The notes: generated by a model from the letters alone, not told the origin. A stretch of DNA of 64,000 nucleotides from an uncultured Candidatus Melainabacteria bacterium (GCA_934754425.1 CAKVIN010000002.1:62001-126000); one strand, 5' to 3'; shown: positions 25,787-34,616, counted from the first letter of the stretch. Made by a program: numbers and translations.

Positions 25787-26871
25787 TATTGTAAAGGTCC
25801 TTTATTTTGTACATCTTCTTGCGGAGGTTCTTTTACCGCCGGATTTGGAATATTTTTCACTTCTGTTCCTGCTGACATTTTCAATAATATATCAGCTGCT
25901 TGAAGTACGTCTTCTTTATCCGCACTCGGATTTTGTTGAATATTGTGGAGCAATTGGACTGTATAATCATTTCCACTTGCAAGTTGAGAAGCGAATGCGC
26001 TTAATGCTGCAACTCTAATTAGTTTTGACGGGTCTTGAAGCATTTTGTTTAATAAAGCATTCAATGCTGCATCATTATAGCGGTCTTTGTCTTCATCCAA
26101 TCTTGTTAAAATTTCTTTAGATGCCATTAAACGAATTTCATCGTTAGGATTGTTCAAATAATTTTCTAACGACTTAATGTATTCATCCGTAAGAGCAACA
26201 ACTCTTTTTTGCTTGCTGTTCTTTTTTTCTGCTTCTTTTGCTGCAGCTCTTGCATCTAAATCATCAATAACCGCTTGAGATTTTGATAAATCTTGCGGTT
26301 CTTCTATATTTGGTTCATATTGTTTTACAGGTTTCTTTTCTGCAGAATTTTCAGTTTGAATAGGATTTTCTGCTAAATTCTGCGGATTGATTTCTTCTGT
26401 CGGTTTATTATTATCATTGTTATTTTGTCCTTGCAAAGCTTTATTTTGAAGTTCATTTTGCTTTTGCAATTCTGCTAATATTTTTTCAGCATTTTCTTGC
26501 GTGTTTGGATTTGTGTTTTGGTAATTGTAATTATTCAAATAATATTGAGGCGGATAAGCTCCCATTTGTTGCGGAATCTGTCCTTGTCCTGCATTTGGAT
26601 TAGTAACGTACCCTGTATTATATGCAGCATTATAACGTGGATCAATACCTTGAGGAGAATCTAAATAACATTGTCCATATTGATTTGGAATAGGATTTTG
26701 TTGTAAATTCGAAACATCATTTCGTGCCGGAAGAGGATACTGATTAATACCTTCTTGCCTGTTTTGATAAGGATTTGCTACTGAACTTCTGCCTCCATCA
26801 GCATACACAGCAGGATTTGCAATCTGAATTGTAACACCTGAATAATTTGGATTTATCATTGGATTTGTCAT
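25786..26871 (-). CDS. Asn/Gln/Pro-rich protein with C-terminal HEAT-like repeats
   Basis: 361 residues. The first ~160 are disordered, rich in Asn, Gln, Pro and Tyr (NPYQNRQ, QYYLNNYNYQN). A charged linker (165-225) follows, then helical repeats from about 230 to 340: LENYLNNPNDEIRLMASKEI and LNKMLQDPSKLIRVAALSAF, the HEAT/armadillo pattern. No signal peptide. Likely a cytosolic scaffold whose repeats bind protein. Expression is from the conserved GCAATTT-N14-ACTTTATAT element. Confidence 0.7.
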   Translation of the reverse strand: MTNPMINPNYSGVTIQIANPAVYADGGRSSVANPYQNRQEGINQYPLPARNDVSNLQQNPIPNQYGQCYLDSPQGIDPRYNAAYNTGYVTNPNAGQGQIPQQMGAYPPQYYLNNYNYQNTNPNTQENAEKILAELQKQNELQNKALQGQNNNDNNKPTEEINPQNLAENPIQTENSAEKKPVKQYEPNIEEPQDLSKSQAVIDDLDARAAAKEAEKKNSKQKRVVALTDEYIKSLENYLNNPNDEIRLMASKEILTRLDEDKDRYNDAALNALLNKMLQDPSKLIRVAALSAFASQLASGNDYTVQLLHNIQQNPSADKEDVLQAADILLKMSAGTEVKNIPNPAVKEPPQEDVQNKGPLQ

Positions 26872-26903
26872 AACCTGATTACCTTTTATTACACACCTAT
26901 ATT

Positions 26904-26934
26904 AATATAAAGTCTATAATAAAAGAAAAATTGC
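26904..26934 (-). promoter_or_regulatory. Conserved promoter-like element, copy D
   Basis: Minus strand: GCAATTT (26934-26928), 14 bases, ACTTTATATT (26913-26904), about 32 bases before the ATG at 26871. Same spacing as copies A, B and C. Confidence 0.62.
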
Positions 26935-26978
26935 GTAATTTCACATTTTTTGTTACGATATGTGAAGAGGTTGTGTAA

Positions 26979-27830
26979 ATGGGAATTAAGGTTTTAGACT
27001 GTACTCTTAGAGATGGTGCGTATGTTCTTGATTCAATGTTTGGAGAAGAACGTATTAGCGGTATCATTTCTAGCCTGTCATCTTGCGGAATTGATATTAT
27101 TGAATGCGGATGGCTTAAAGATTTTGAGAAAAAAGAAGGTAGTGTTTTTTATAATCAACCTCAAGATTTAGTTTATCAAGGCAAAAATTTGGCATTGATG
27201 TTTGATTATGGAAGATATGATGTTGATAAACTTAAGCCAAAAAGTCAGGTTGATATAATAAGAATTGCTTTTTATAAAGAAGATTTGGATAGAATTTCTT
27301 TTGTGGCAGAAGAAGTTAAAAATAAAGGATATAAAGTTTTCTTGCAGGCATCAAACACAATTGCTTATTCTGAAAAAGAAATAGAAACATTGTGTAAGCG
27401 TGCAAATTTTCTTGGTGTGGATTCTGTTTATATAGTAGATTCTTTCGGCTCAATGTTTCCTGATGATTTGGATAAAATCATTGGTATTTATGATGAAATT
27501 GTGGATAAAAATATTGAAATCGGTTTCCATTCTCATAATAATATGCAGTTATCTTTGGCACTTTCTATGCGATTTATAGAAAAATTATCAGCAAGAAATA
27601 TAATTATAGATTCTTCCTTGTGTGGAATCGGACGTGGAGCCGGAAATACACAAACAGAACTTCTTGTTGAGTATTTAAACCGCAATGGTTTTAATTATAA
27701 ATCAGAATTTGTTTGGGATGGTATAAAAAAATACATTGCACCTCTGTATAAAGATTATAAATGGGGCTATACTCCTCAAATGGGTTTAAAAGGCATAAAA
27801 GGTTTACATCCCAAAACAGAGGTCTGGTAA
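26979..27830 (+). CDS. HMG-CoA lyase-like / 4-hydroxy-2-oxovalerate aldolase-like TIM barrel
   Basis: 283 residues of the DRE-TIM metallolyase superfamily: CTLRDGAYV (8-16, with the Arg-Asp pair), VDSFGSMFPDD near 152, and the metal-binding HSHNN followed by a GxGRGAGNTQTE-type loop. It lacks the C-terminal domain of MhpE-type aldolases, so it is a short, single-domain member, as found in sugar and polysaccharide biosynthesis clusters. Substrate unknown. AGAGG ribosome binding site; the terminator stem at 27813 overlaps its last codons. Confidence 0.75.
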   Translation: MGIKVLDCTLRDGAYVLDSMFGEERISGIISSLSSCGIDIIECGWLKDFEKKEGSVFYNQPQDLVYQGKNLALMFDYGRYDVDKLKPKSQVDIIRIAFYKEDLDRISFVAEEVKNKGYKVFLQASNTIAYSEKEIETLCKRANFLGVDSVYIVDSFGSMFPDDLDKIIGIYDEIVDKNIEIGFHSHNNMQLSLALSMRFIEKLSARNIIIDSSLCGIGRGAGNTQTELLVEYLNRNGFNYKSEFVWDGIKKYIAPLYKDYKWGYTPQMGLKGIKGLHPKTEVW

Positions 27831-27854
27831 TATTACCAAACCTCTGTTTTTTTT
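27813..27854. terminator. Bidirectional terminator overlapping both gene ends
   Basis: Long stem: AAAACAGAGG (27813-27822) / CCTCTGTTTT (27841-27850), with an inner TGGTAAT (27825-27831) / ATTACCA (27832-27838). A T-run follows on the plus strand and an A-tract precedes. It covers the stop codon of the aldolase-like gene and abuts the stop of the giant gene. Confidence 0.88.
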
Positions 27855-30800
27855 AAGCATCAAATTTTTTCTTTCTATAAGCTTCATTAATTTTATCTAT
27901 ATTTGCATTGACTTTTTCTTGATACTTCTCAACACGATCTTGATATTTATCAGCTTTCTTCATATCATTTTCAGCTAGTTCTTTATTATATTTTCTTTTC
28001 GCTTTCAAAAGTCTTCTCAGATTTTTTCTGCCTTTAAAACGTCCGACTTCACGTAACTCACGTAATGCTACACTAATTTCTTCGTCAGTTTTAGCATCTT
28101 GCACTCTTTTTGTTATTTCTGCTTTTTTAACAGGCGGTATATCAGGCTCTTCCGTCGCATTTTCGGTTATCGGCTTATCAACTCGTCCAGCATTATCATT
28201 TGTCACGCTTTTCGCTTTATCAGCATTACCTTGTCCTATAATTTGCGGTGTTCCGTCTGTTTTCCGTACTGAAGATGACGGCGAAGTCGGAGATGAAGGA
28301 GATTGTGTAGTATCAGTTACTGGGGTTTGAGGAGTTGCCGGAGCATCATTACTAGGCTGTTCCTGATTTTCTGGTGTCGGATTTTCTATTTCATCATTAT
28401 TATCAGGATTTTCGTTTGTTTCGTCAGGATTTTGAGCTTTTTCATTATCTTCCGGCGCATTTACGTCTTCTGCATCACCACCTTCTTGAACAGGAGGCTC
28501 TTCGGTTACTTCATCTTCTGAATCAACTTCACTGTTTTCTTCCTCAATAGAATCTTCATTAACAGGAGGTTGAGCGTAAATATATTGCTGATTTGGATCT
28601 AATGTAGAATTTAATGCATCTTCTAACGGTTTAACAAGTTTTTCGTCTACAGATTTTACGGCATTCAAACCACCTAATGTTGGAGTTTTCATATCTTTAA
28701 CATTGTTAAATAAGTTATCTGAATAACCTGTTTTTTTAGAAGCATTCGAATCGTCTTTTGGAGTTTCTTTTTGCGCAGATTCTGGAGTTTCTTTTGGAAT
28801 AGATTTTGATGCTGCTGCTTCTAACTCTGCTTTACGTTTATTCAATTTTTCAAGCAACTTAAGTTTATCAGCATTTGACAATTTGTTGAATTCAGGATTG
28901 TTGGACAATTTTGCTTGAACTTGTGATAAGTCATCAGCCTTTGCAATCATATCTTCGAATTTCACAAATGTATTTTTCATATCAACAATTTCAATTTCAC
29001 GTTGATTAATTTTAGCAATAAGTTGACGTTGTTCTGCTTGAGACAATTTATTGAATTCTGGGTTATTTGAAAGTTTTGCACGAACTTGTGACATATCATC
29101 AGATTTAGCAATTATGTCTTCGAATTTTGCAAAACTGTTTTCTGTATTTGGCGTTTTTGTTTGTGAAGAAACATCAGATTGTAATTTTGCATTAGTCAAA
29201 TCTGCTTTTTTCTTATCTAATAATTCTTGCAATGTTCTTCTTTGAGAACGAATTTGTAATGAATTAATACGTTTTTCTAAAATACCAATTTGAGGGTCAT
29301 CAATTGTAGTTATATCGTCTAAAGCATCTATTAAATTCTGTTTTGCTTCATTAAATTTTTCTTTACCTAATCTAACTGTCCTTGGAGGTGCAACTTCATT
29401 AGGATTATTACAATTTCTTGTTGCTTTTTCAAAGGCTGATTCATTTTGTGGTGTTGTATATTTTTTTGTTCTTGTCGTTTCTTTTTGTGTAAGTGAAACA
29501 TTATCTTCTGTTTTTGCTGCTGCTTCTAACTCAGCTTTACGTTTATTCAATTTTTCAAGCAGCTTAAGTTTATCAGCATTTGACAATTTGTTGAATTCAG
29601 GATTGTTGGACAATTTTGCTTGAACTTTTGATAAGTCATCAGATTTAGCAATCATATCTTCGAATTTTGCAAAACTGTTTTCTATATTTTGTGATTTATG
29701 TTCATCAAGTTTCTGCTTTTTACCAATACTATTTTCATTAGCTTCTTTAATGCCAGAGGTTTCTATCTCAGCTTGTCTCTTTCTAATAGCACTTCTTACT
29801 TCGTTTGCCTGTGCTTCAGAAACTTTATCAAAGAATTTTTCATTTGACAATTCTTCAATTTTTGCATCCAACTTTGCTGGCTCTTTTATCTTATTAATAT
29901 CTCTTATAACACTTTTAACTTTTTGGCTATTCCACCAATTTTTTGCTCTTGTAAAAACATTCTGTTTTTTCTTTACTGCAACATTTTCATTAGCTTCTTT
30001 AATGCCAGAAGTTTCTATCTCAGCTTGTCTCTTTCTAATAGCACTTCTTACTTCGTTTGCCTGTGCTTCAGAAACTTTATCAAAGAATTTTTCATTTGAC
30101 AATTCTTCAATTTTTGCATCCAATTTTGCAGGCTCTTTTATCTTGTTAATATCTTTTATAACACTTTTAACTTTTTGGCTATTCTTCTTTTCAAATTCAG
30201 CTTTCTTTTTATCAAATACTTTTTGCTTTTTAGCAGGCAAAGCTTCTCTATCGACTTGTTTAATGTCTTCTAAAGTCTTTGCTTTATCTAATCCAATTTC
30301 TGCTTTTTGACGTTTTCCTGCATCCAAAACTCCAGGATATTGCGCATCATTTTTTTCAAAGAATTTTGTAGCTACTTCTGCTTTTTGCGCCTTAGTCAAA
30401 TCTTTGTCGTTCTTAATTGCATCAAGCAACTGCGCAACTTGATTTTTATCTGTTGTTTTTTCAATTAATGATTCGTATTGTTGAACCTTATTTTCTTTTG
30501 GCATATCAGCCAAGTTTTGTTTAAATTTTGCATTCGCTTCTTGTTGAGCCTTAGCTTGTTCCGGAGTTAAAGCCGGTGTACCTTGTGGATTGTCTTTAAA
30601 GCTATTTTTCCATTCTTTAATATTACCTTTTATTTTAGCTCTGCCTTTTTTAGTAATTAATCTTGCTCCACCTCTTAGTGTACCTCTAACAAGTCTTACC
30701 GGCTCCATTACAGTTTCTTTAGCAAGTTTTAATGGTGCTTTAGCAACATCTGCAACTTTTGTTTTTAATGAATTGTTTTTGTGATAGTCACCTACACCTT

Positions 30801-32061
30801 TTTTTAATGCTTTCCAGCCAACAGTTTCGCTAAAACCGCTTCTTGTATTTGAAATTCTATCACGTAAACCGACTTTACCTTTTGCCATAAGTGTTGCGTT
30901 GTTTTTTGTTTCAATAGCTTTAGCTGTATTTCTGGCAGTTGCACGTGTTTTTGGTGCATTCTTAACTGAACCTTTTACCATCATCAGTGACATACCAACC
31001 TGTGCACCGCCGGCACCTTTCTTCTTCCAGTTTTCCATTCTTTCGTTATTGGATAATAAAACATTTTTATTTTCTTCATTGGCATTATACATTTGCTTGC
31101 CACCTTCATAACCAAAGTATCCGGCAATGCCAAGTTGAGTCCCAACACCTGCTATAGTACCAATCGTAGCCGCAGTGCCTGCACCAACGCCAAGAAATGC
31201 AGCACCTGCAGCAGCAACAGGAGCTGCTAATACACAGACTGTTGCTATTGCGCCACCAACAAGTACAGTAGTGCAAGTTCTTGATAAACTAAATTTTCTA
31301 TCAGTTTTAGGTGAACCATCTTTATTCTTTTCAACAATTGGTTTTCCATGTCGATCCAATAAAATTCTACCATTTTTATCTTTTTTATAAACCGGAACTT
31401 CTTCTGTAACCATGTCTGCAAACATGTTGCCAATACCTTTTGCAGCATTTTTAGCTTTTGCTTTCCAGTCGTATTTGGCTATCTTGCCATCACTATCTAT
31501 ATAGGCTTTTTCTATATCAAGAAAAGCTCGTTCAGAAATTTCTTTACCATTTGCTTCAAAGTATTTTCTTTGTCCGCCCTTAACTTCAACAAAATATCTT
31601 CCGGTTTTAGAATCTTTTACTGTTTGTCTAAATTTTGTAGCGTACTTATGTGATACGTTTTTTGCATCTCTAGCTATATATATTTTGCTTTTTGCATCAT
31701 ATACACAATTTGCACCTTTTTGAAATTGTTCTTTTGTTATACGTTGGTTATCTTTGTAATAAAGAGTATTATAATTCTTATCAACCATTGTAAAATAAGA
31801 AGAATTGCCTACTACATAATATTTTTTGTTTGGTTCAAATCCTTCTTTCTTATTATAATTTGCAGCAGCTTGAGCTTTCTTTTTAGCTTCAGCAGATTTT
31901 TTTGCTGCAGCATCAAAAATTGACTGACCATTTTGTTTGATTTCACGATAACCTTTAGGTCCTTTTTGGTAATACTTGCCATTTTCTGCCTTAATAATGT
32001 TATTAGTGGCATCGGCTGAGGTGAAATTTATAACCTTACCATTAACATTGATTCTTCCCAT
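27853..32061 (-). CDS. Giant lineage-specific repeat protein (about 1402 aa)
   Basis: Starts MGRINVNGKVINF at 32061 (AGGAG nine bases upstream; a TTG at 32067 is also possible). Order: Tyr/Lys-rich N-terminus with short strand repeats (about 1-200), a Gly/Ala hydrophobic hairpin with glycine-zipper spacing (about 260-320), a long basic region, then coiled, charged repeats: two near-identical 84-residue units and three KFEDMIAKSDDLS-type units. It ends with an acidic Pro/Glu/Asp/Asn region (about 1145-1290) and a charged coiled tail. No N-terminal signal peptide, although the hairpin could insert into a membrane. It may be a surface, scaffold or secreted effector-like protein; function unknown. 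Confidence 0.8.
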   Translation of the reverse strand: MGRINVNGKVINFTSADATNNIIKAENGKYYQKGPKGYREIKQNGQSIFDAAAKKSAEAKKKAQAAANYNKKEGFEPNKKYYVVGNSSYFTMVDKNYNTLYYKDNQRITKEQFQKGANCVYDAKSKIYIARDAKNVSHKYATKFRQTVKDSKTGRYFVEVKGGQRKYFEANGKEISERAFLDIEKAYIDSDGKIAKYDWKAKAKNAAKGIGNMFADMVTEEVPVYKKDKNGRILLDRHGKPIVEKNKDGSPKTDRKFSLSRTCTTVLVGGAIATVCVLAAPVAAAGAAFLGVGAGTAATIGTIAGVGTQLGIAGYFGYEGGKQMYNANEENKNVLLSNNERMENWKKKGAGGAQVGMSLMMVKGSVKNAPKTRATARNTAKAIETKNNATLMAKGKVGLRDRISNTRSGFSETVGWKALKKGVGDYHKNNSLKTKVADVAKAPLKLAKETVMEPVRLVRGTLRGGARLITKKGRAKIKGNIKEWKNSFKDNPQGTPALTPEQAKAQQEANAKFKQNLADMPKENKVQQYESLIEKTTDKNQVAQLLDAIKNDKDLTKAQKAEVATKFFEKNDAQYPGVLDAGKRQKAEIGLDKAKTLEDIKQVDREALPAKKQKVFDKKKAEFEKKNSQKVKSVIKDINKIKEPAKLDAKIEELSNEKFFDKVSEAQANEVRSAIRKRQAEIETSGIKEANENVAVKKKQNVFTRAKNWWNSQKVKSVIRDINKIKEPAKLDAKIEELSNEKFFDKVSEAQANEVRSAIRKRQAEIETSGIKEANENSIGKKQKLDEHKSQNIENSFAKFEDMIAKSDDLSKVQAKLSNNPEFNKLSNADKLKLLEKLNKRKAELEAAAKTEDNVSLTQKETTRTKKYTTPQNESAFEKATRNCNNPNEVAPPRTVRLGKEKFNEAKQNLIDALDDITTIDDPQIGILEKRINSLQIRSQRRTLQELLDKKKADLTNAKLQSDVSSQTKTPNTENSFAKFEDIIAKSDDMSQVRAKLSNNPEFNKLSQAEQRQLIAKINQREIEIVDMKNTFVKFEDMIAKADDLSQVQAKLSNNPEFNKLSNADKLKLLEKLNKRKAELEAAASKSIPKETPESAQKETPKDDSNASKKTGYSDNLFNNVKDMKTPTLGGLNAVKSVDEKLVKPLEDALNSTLDPNQQYIYAQPPVNEDSIEEENSEVDSEDEVTEEPPVQEGGDAEDVNAPEDNEKAQNPDETNENPDNNDEIENPTPENQEQPSNDAPATPQTPVTDTTQSPSSPTSPSSSVRKTDGTPQIIGQGNADKAKSVTNDNAGRVDKPITENATEEPDIPPVKKAEITKRVQDAKTDEEISVALRELREVGRFKGRKNLRRLLKAKRKYNKELAENDMKKADKYQDRVEKYQEKVNANIDKINEAYRKKKFDA
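28811..28964. repeat. Intragenic repeat X of the giant gene
   Basis: About 154 bases nearly identical to 29516-29669 (offset 705). It encodes the KFEDMIAK...SNNPEFNKLS unit. A third, more diverged unit lies at about 28965-29135. Confidence 0.8.
29731..30184. repeat. Direct repeat, period 252 bases, in the giant gene
   Basis: 29731-29932 and 29983-30184 match almost base for base over about 202 bases and encode the same block (KIEELSNEKFFDKVSEAQAN within it). The near identity implies recent duplication or ongoing conversion, so copy number may vary between strains. Confidence 0.85.
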
Positions 32062-32147
32062 TTTCAAAAACTCCTTTAAATTCGACTTTGTTGCATCTTA
32101 CTGATTTTGTTAACGGCACATTTAATCAAAAACTTTAATCAAAAATC

Positions 32148-32190
32148 ACTTCCTCTAGAGGAAGTCTTAGGTATGTAATACCTAAGACTT
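32148..32190 (-). promoter_or_regulatory. Two competing hairpins in the leader of the giant gene
   Basis: A perfect 13-pair inverted repeat (32162-32174 / 32178-32190, loop of 3) overlaps by four bases a perfect 18-base palindrome (32148-32165). On the minus strand the second hairpin is followed by GATTTTT, like an intrinsic terminator. The shared arm means only one full hairpin can form at a time, an attenuator-like layout. The signal it would sense is not visible. Confidence 0.5.
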
Positions 32191-32211
32191 GTATTTCTAG
32201 TACATTTCAGC

Positions 32212-32227
32212 CAATTGTAACAATTTT
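32212..32227. promoter_or_regulatory. 16-base sequence shared with 10008-10023
   Basis: CAATTGTAACAATTTT, containing the palindrome ATTGT-A-ACAAT. The identical 16 bases lie 128 bases upstream of the pentein gene start; here they lie 151 bases upstream of the giant gene start, in the same relative orientation. Possible operator. Confidence 0.4.
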
Positions 32228-32403
32228 CTAAAAATCTTTACAAAAGGGATTTTAAAGAGATTTTATTAAAATTTATGAAAAATAAATTAACCTTTTTACA
32301 CTCTCTCATCAGGTGATATAAATTTTTTGCCAAGAAAATAGAATAAGTAAGATTAAAGAGGAAAAAATTTGTAATAATGTTGTTTAAATACAAACAAGTG
32401 GGC

Positions 32404-32438
32404 GTCATTGCGAGATTCGTTAGAATCGTGGCAATCCA
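32404..32438. repeat. REP-like intergenic palindrome
   Basis: Starts GTCATTGCGAG and ends GGCAATCC, with inner stem GATTC-GTTA-GAATC (32414-32427) and outer ATTGC / GCAAT arms. This form matches a widespread class of short bacterial intergenic repeats. Only one copy is in the window. Confidence 0.6.
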
Positions 32439-32497
32439 TAATATTCATTAATTAAAATAGGGCTACAATTGTTGTTTGGCACAAAGAGGAGATAATT

Positions 32498-34573
32498 TTG
32501 AAAAACAAAATAATATCGTTGGTTTTACTATTATTGTTAGCGTTCAATAACTTAGGAGCGATAACATTTGCAAAAGAGGATATTCAAGCTGTTCAAACTG
32601 AGGCGCACAGATATCCAGATTACGCAAAAATGTACGTCGGTGAAGACAAGTTTGAAGGATTTAACAGAAAAATGTTTAACTTAAATCGCAAGCTCAACAA
32701 GTTTGTAGCTCGTCCTGTGCATATTTTGTGGTCATCTATTATGCCAAAATACGGAATGGACAGGATTAAAAATGCTTACAACAATATTGAATACCCTAAA
32801 CGTCTTGCAAGTTGCATAATTCAGCGTGACGGAGAAGGGATAAAAAAAGAAACTGTAAGATTTTTAACCAATTCTACAATCGGTTTGGGCGGTTTGTTTG
32901 ACCCCGCTGAGAAGATTTTCAAGGTTAAACCGACTAACGAAAACATGGAACAAGCTTTATGTAAATGTAAAATGTGCTCCGGTTCTTACCTTGTTATGCC
33001 TTGTCTTAATGCTTGTACTCCACGTTCACTTTGCGGTAGAGCTTTAGAAGCTGCACTTGACCCTTCTGTATATTTAGCGACACCGCTTACTGCATTAGTA
33101 AAATTTGGATTAATGGTCAACAGAACTTCTTACATGCAACCTTTAGCCAAAATGATTGAGAGTGATTATGCCGACCCTTATGATATTCAAAAAAAATTGT
33201 ATGGGATGGAAAATTATATCAGAAATTCAAATCTGGATAGAAAAGATTTACTGACTACGAATGCAGAAATTATAGAAGAAATCGCCAAAGAAGTTCAAGC
33301 TCCTGAAATAGCCAAAAATACCGAAGAGAACAAAGAAGGTGATATAACAGGTGCGGCTGCCGCAATTGAAGATATAGAAGATATTGAAATTATAAAAAAA
33401 GAACCGTTAAAGGTTGATATAGAGCTTGCAGATTTCAACGCACAAACTCCCATTGTAGATTCTATGCGCACAGCACTTTTTGACAACCCTGATATAAATA
33501 AATCTATTTGGAACGAACTTTCTATTTGGAATAGAAGTTTTGCAAAACGTATCAAAACAGGTTCTGTAAACATTGCAGAGGGGCGAGATGATTATAAATT
33601 CCGTTACATTTTACAAAAAGATAGAACTTCTCCGCTTGTAATACTTTATCCCTCAATTGGAGAAGGTTCAAATGCGCATCATTCAACTGTATTTGCCAAA
33701 ATATTTTATGATGAAGGGTATTCTGTAGTAATGCAAGGAAGTCATTTCCATTGGGAATTTGTAAAAAGTATGCCGAGTGGTTATTGCCCAGGGATTCCTG
33801 CACAAGATAGTGATTACATAAAACTTGTGACAACAAAAATCCTTAAGAATTTGCAAGAAAAATATGATTATGAACCAAGAGAAAAAGTTGTTGTTGGAAC
33901 ATCTTTTGGCGCTATGGCAACACTATTTTTGGCAGACAAAGAAAGCAAAAATAACACGCTTAATATAGATAAATTTATAGCCATATCTCCACCTATAGAA
34001 TTGATTTACGCTTTAGAGCAATTGGATAAAAATAGCGATGAATTTGATAAAAACTCTCCGGAAGTTAAACATAAAACAGCCGTAACTGCTGCAAAGATTT
34101 TACAACTTGTACAAGCTAAAAACTCCTCAGATTTAAAAGTTGATACTCTTCCGTTTAGTGAAGAAGAAGGAAAACTTATCACAACATTTATATTAAGACA
34201 AAAATTATCGGATTTGATTTTTGCGATAGAAAATATTGCCACCGGTAAAAAAACAGATTTTTATGAAGCGTTTAATGATATGAGTTATCAAGATTATGCA
34301 CAAAAATATTTATTAAAAGATAGTATTCTTACGATGGATGATTTGCGGTACGAAACGAGTTTGTATTCTTTAGCAGACTATTTGAAAAATAATAACAACT
34401 ACAGTATTTATCATTCTCTTGATGATTTTTTTACTAACAAAAATCAAATAGCGAAACTTAAAGATATTGCAGGAAAACATCTTGTTTCATTATCAAACGG
34501 TTCACATTTAGGTTTTTTGTATAGAAAAGAATTTTTAGATGTTTTAAAACAAGATATCGAATACTCAAATTGA
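32498..34573 (+). CDS. MlaA (VacJ) domain fused to an alpha/beta-hydrolase-like domain
   Basis: 691 residues from a TTG start supported by AGAGGAG six bases upstream. Signal peptide 1-25 (no lipobox Cys, unlike MlaA lipoproteins). Residues 50-250 match MlaA: EGFNRKMFNLN, then NSTIGLGGLFDPAEK and DPSVYLATPL. After an acidic linker (about 265-305) comes a hydrolase-like domain (about 360-690) with a GTSFG nucleophile-elbow motif (467-471, S469) and a late SNGSHLGFL that may hold the His. MlaA moves phospholipid out of the outer membrane; the fused esterase or lipase-like module suggests lipid hydrolysis linked to transport (inference). Confidence 0.78.
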   Translation: MKNKIISLVLLLLLAFNNLGAITFAKEDIQAVQTEAHRYPDYAKMYVGEDKFEGFNRKMFNLNRKLNKFVARPVHILWSSIMPKYGMDRIKNAYNNIEYPKRLASCIIQRDGEGIKKETVRFLTNSTIGLGGLFDPAEKIFKVKPTNENMEQALCKCKMCSGSYLVMPCLNACTPRSLCGRALEAALDPSVYLATPLTALVKFGLMVNRTSYMQPLAKMIESDYADPYDIQKKLYGMENYIRNSNLDRKDLLTTNAEIIEEIAKEVQAPEIAKNTEENKEGDITGAAAAIEDIEDIEIIKKEPLKVDIELADFNAQTPIVDSMRTALFDNPDINKSIWNELSIWNRSFAKRIKTGSVNIAEGRDDYKFRYILQKDRTSPLVILYPSIGEGSNAHHSTVFAKIFYDEGYSVVMQGSHFHWEFVKSMPSGYCPGIPAQDSDYIKLVTTKILKNLQEKYDYEPREKVVVGTSFGAMATLFLADKESKNNTLNIDKFIAISPPIELIYALEQLDKNSDEFDKNSPEVKHKTAVTAAKILQLVQAKNSSDLKVDTLPFSEEEGKLITTFILRQKLSDLIFAIENIATGKKTDFYEAFNDMSYQDYAQKYLLKDSILTMDDLRYETSLYSLADYLKNNNNYSIYHSLDDFFTNKNQIAKLKDIAGKHLVSLSNGSHLGFLYRKEFLDVLKQDIEYSN

Positions 34574-34604
34574 GTATTAATAAATTAACATAGCAATTTT
34601 GTGA

Positions 34605-34616
34605 TACAATTCAAGT
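34605..34616 (+). promoter_or_regulatory. Leaderless -10 of the PIF1-like helicase gene
   Basis: Extended TGA-TACAAT (hexamer 34605-34610), six bases, ATG at 34617. A TTAACA lies upstream at a short spacing. Confidence 0.5.

Larger units (their letters stand above)
32062..32497. other. Intergenic region (436 bases) between divergent genes
   Basis: No coding frame was found. From left to right: ribosome binding site of the giant gene (about 32070-32075), two overlapping palindromes (32148-32190), the 16-base CAATTGTAACAATTTT copy (32212-32227), an AT-rich stretch, a REP-like repeat (32404-32438), and the ribosome binding site of the MlaA-hydrolase gene (32485-32491). Confidence 0.75.

Noticed and set aside
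29750..30310. Plus-strand frame of 186 residues with internal repeat
   Set aside because: Antisense to the repeat region of the giant gene; its repeat simply mirrors the coding repeat.
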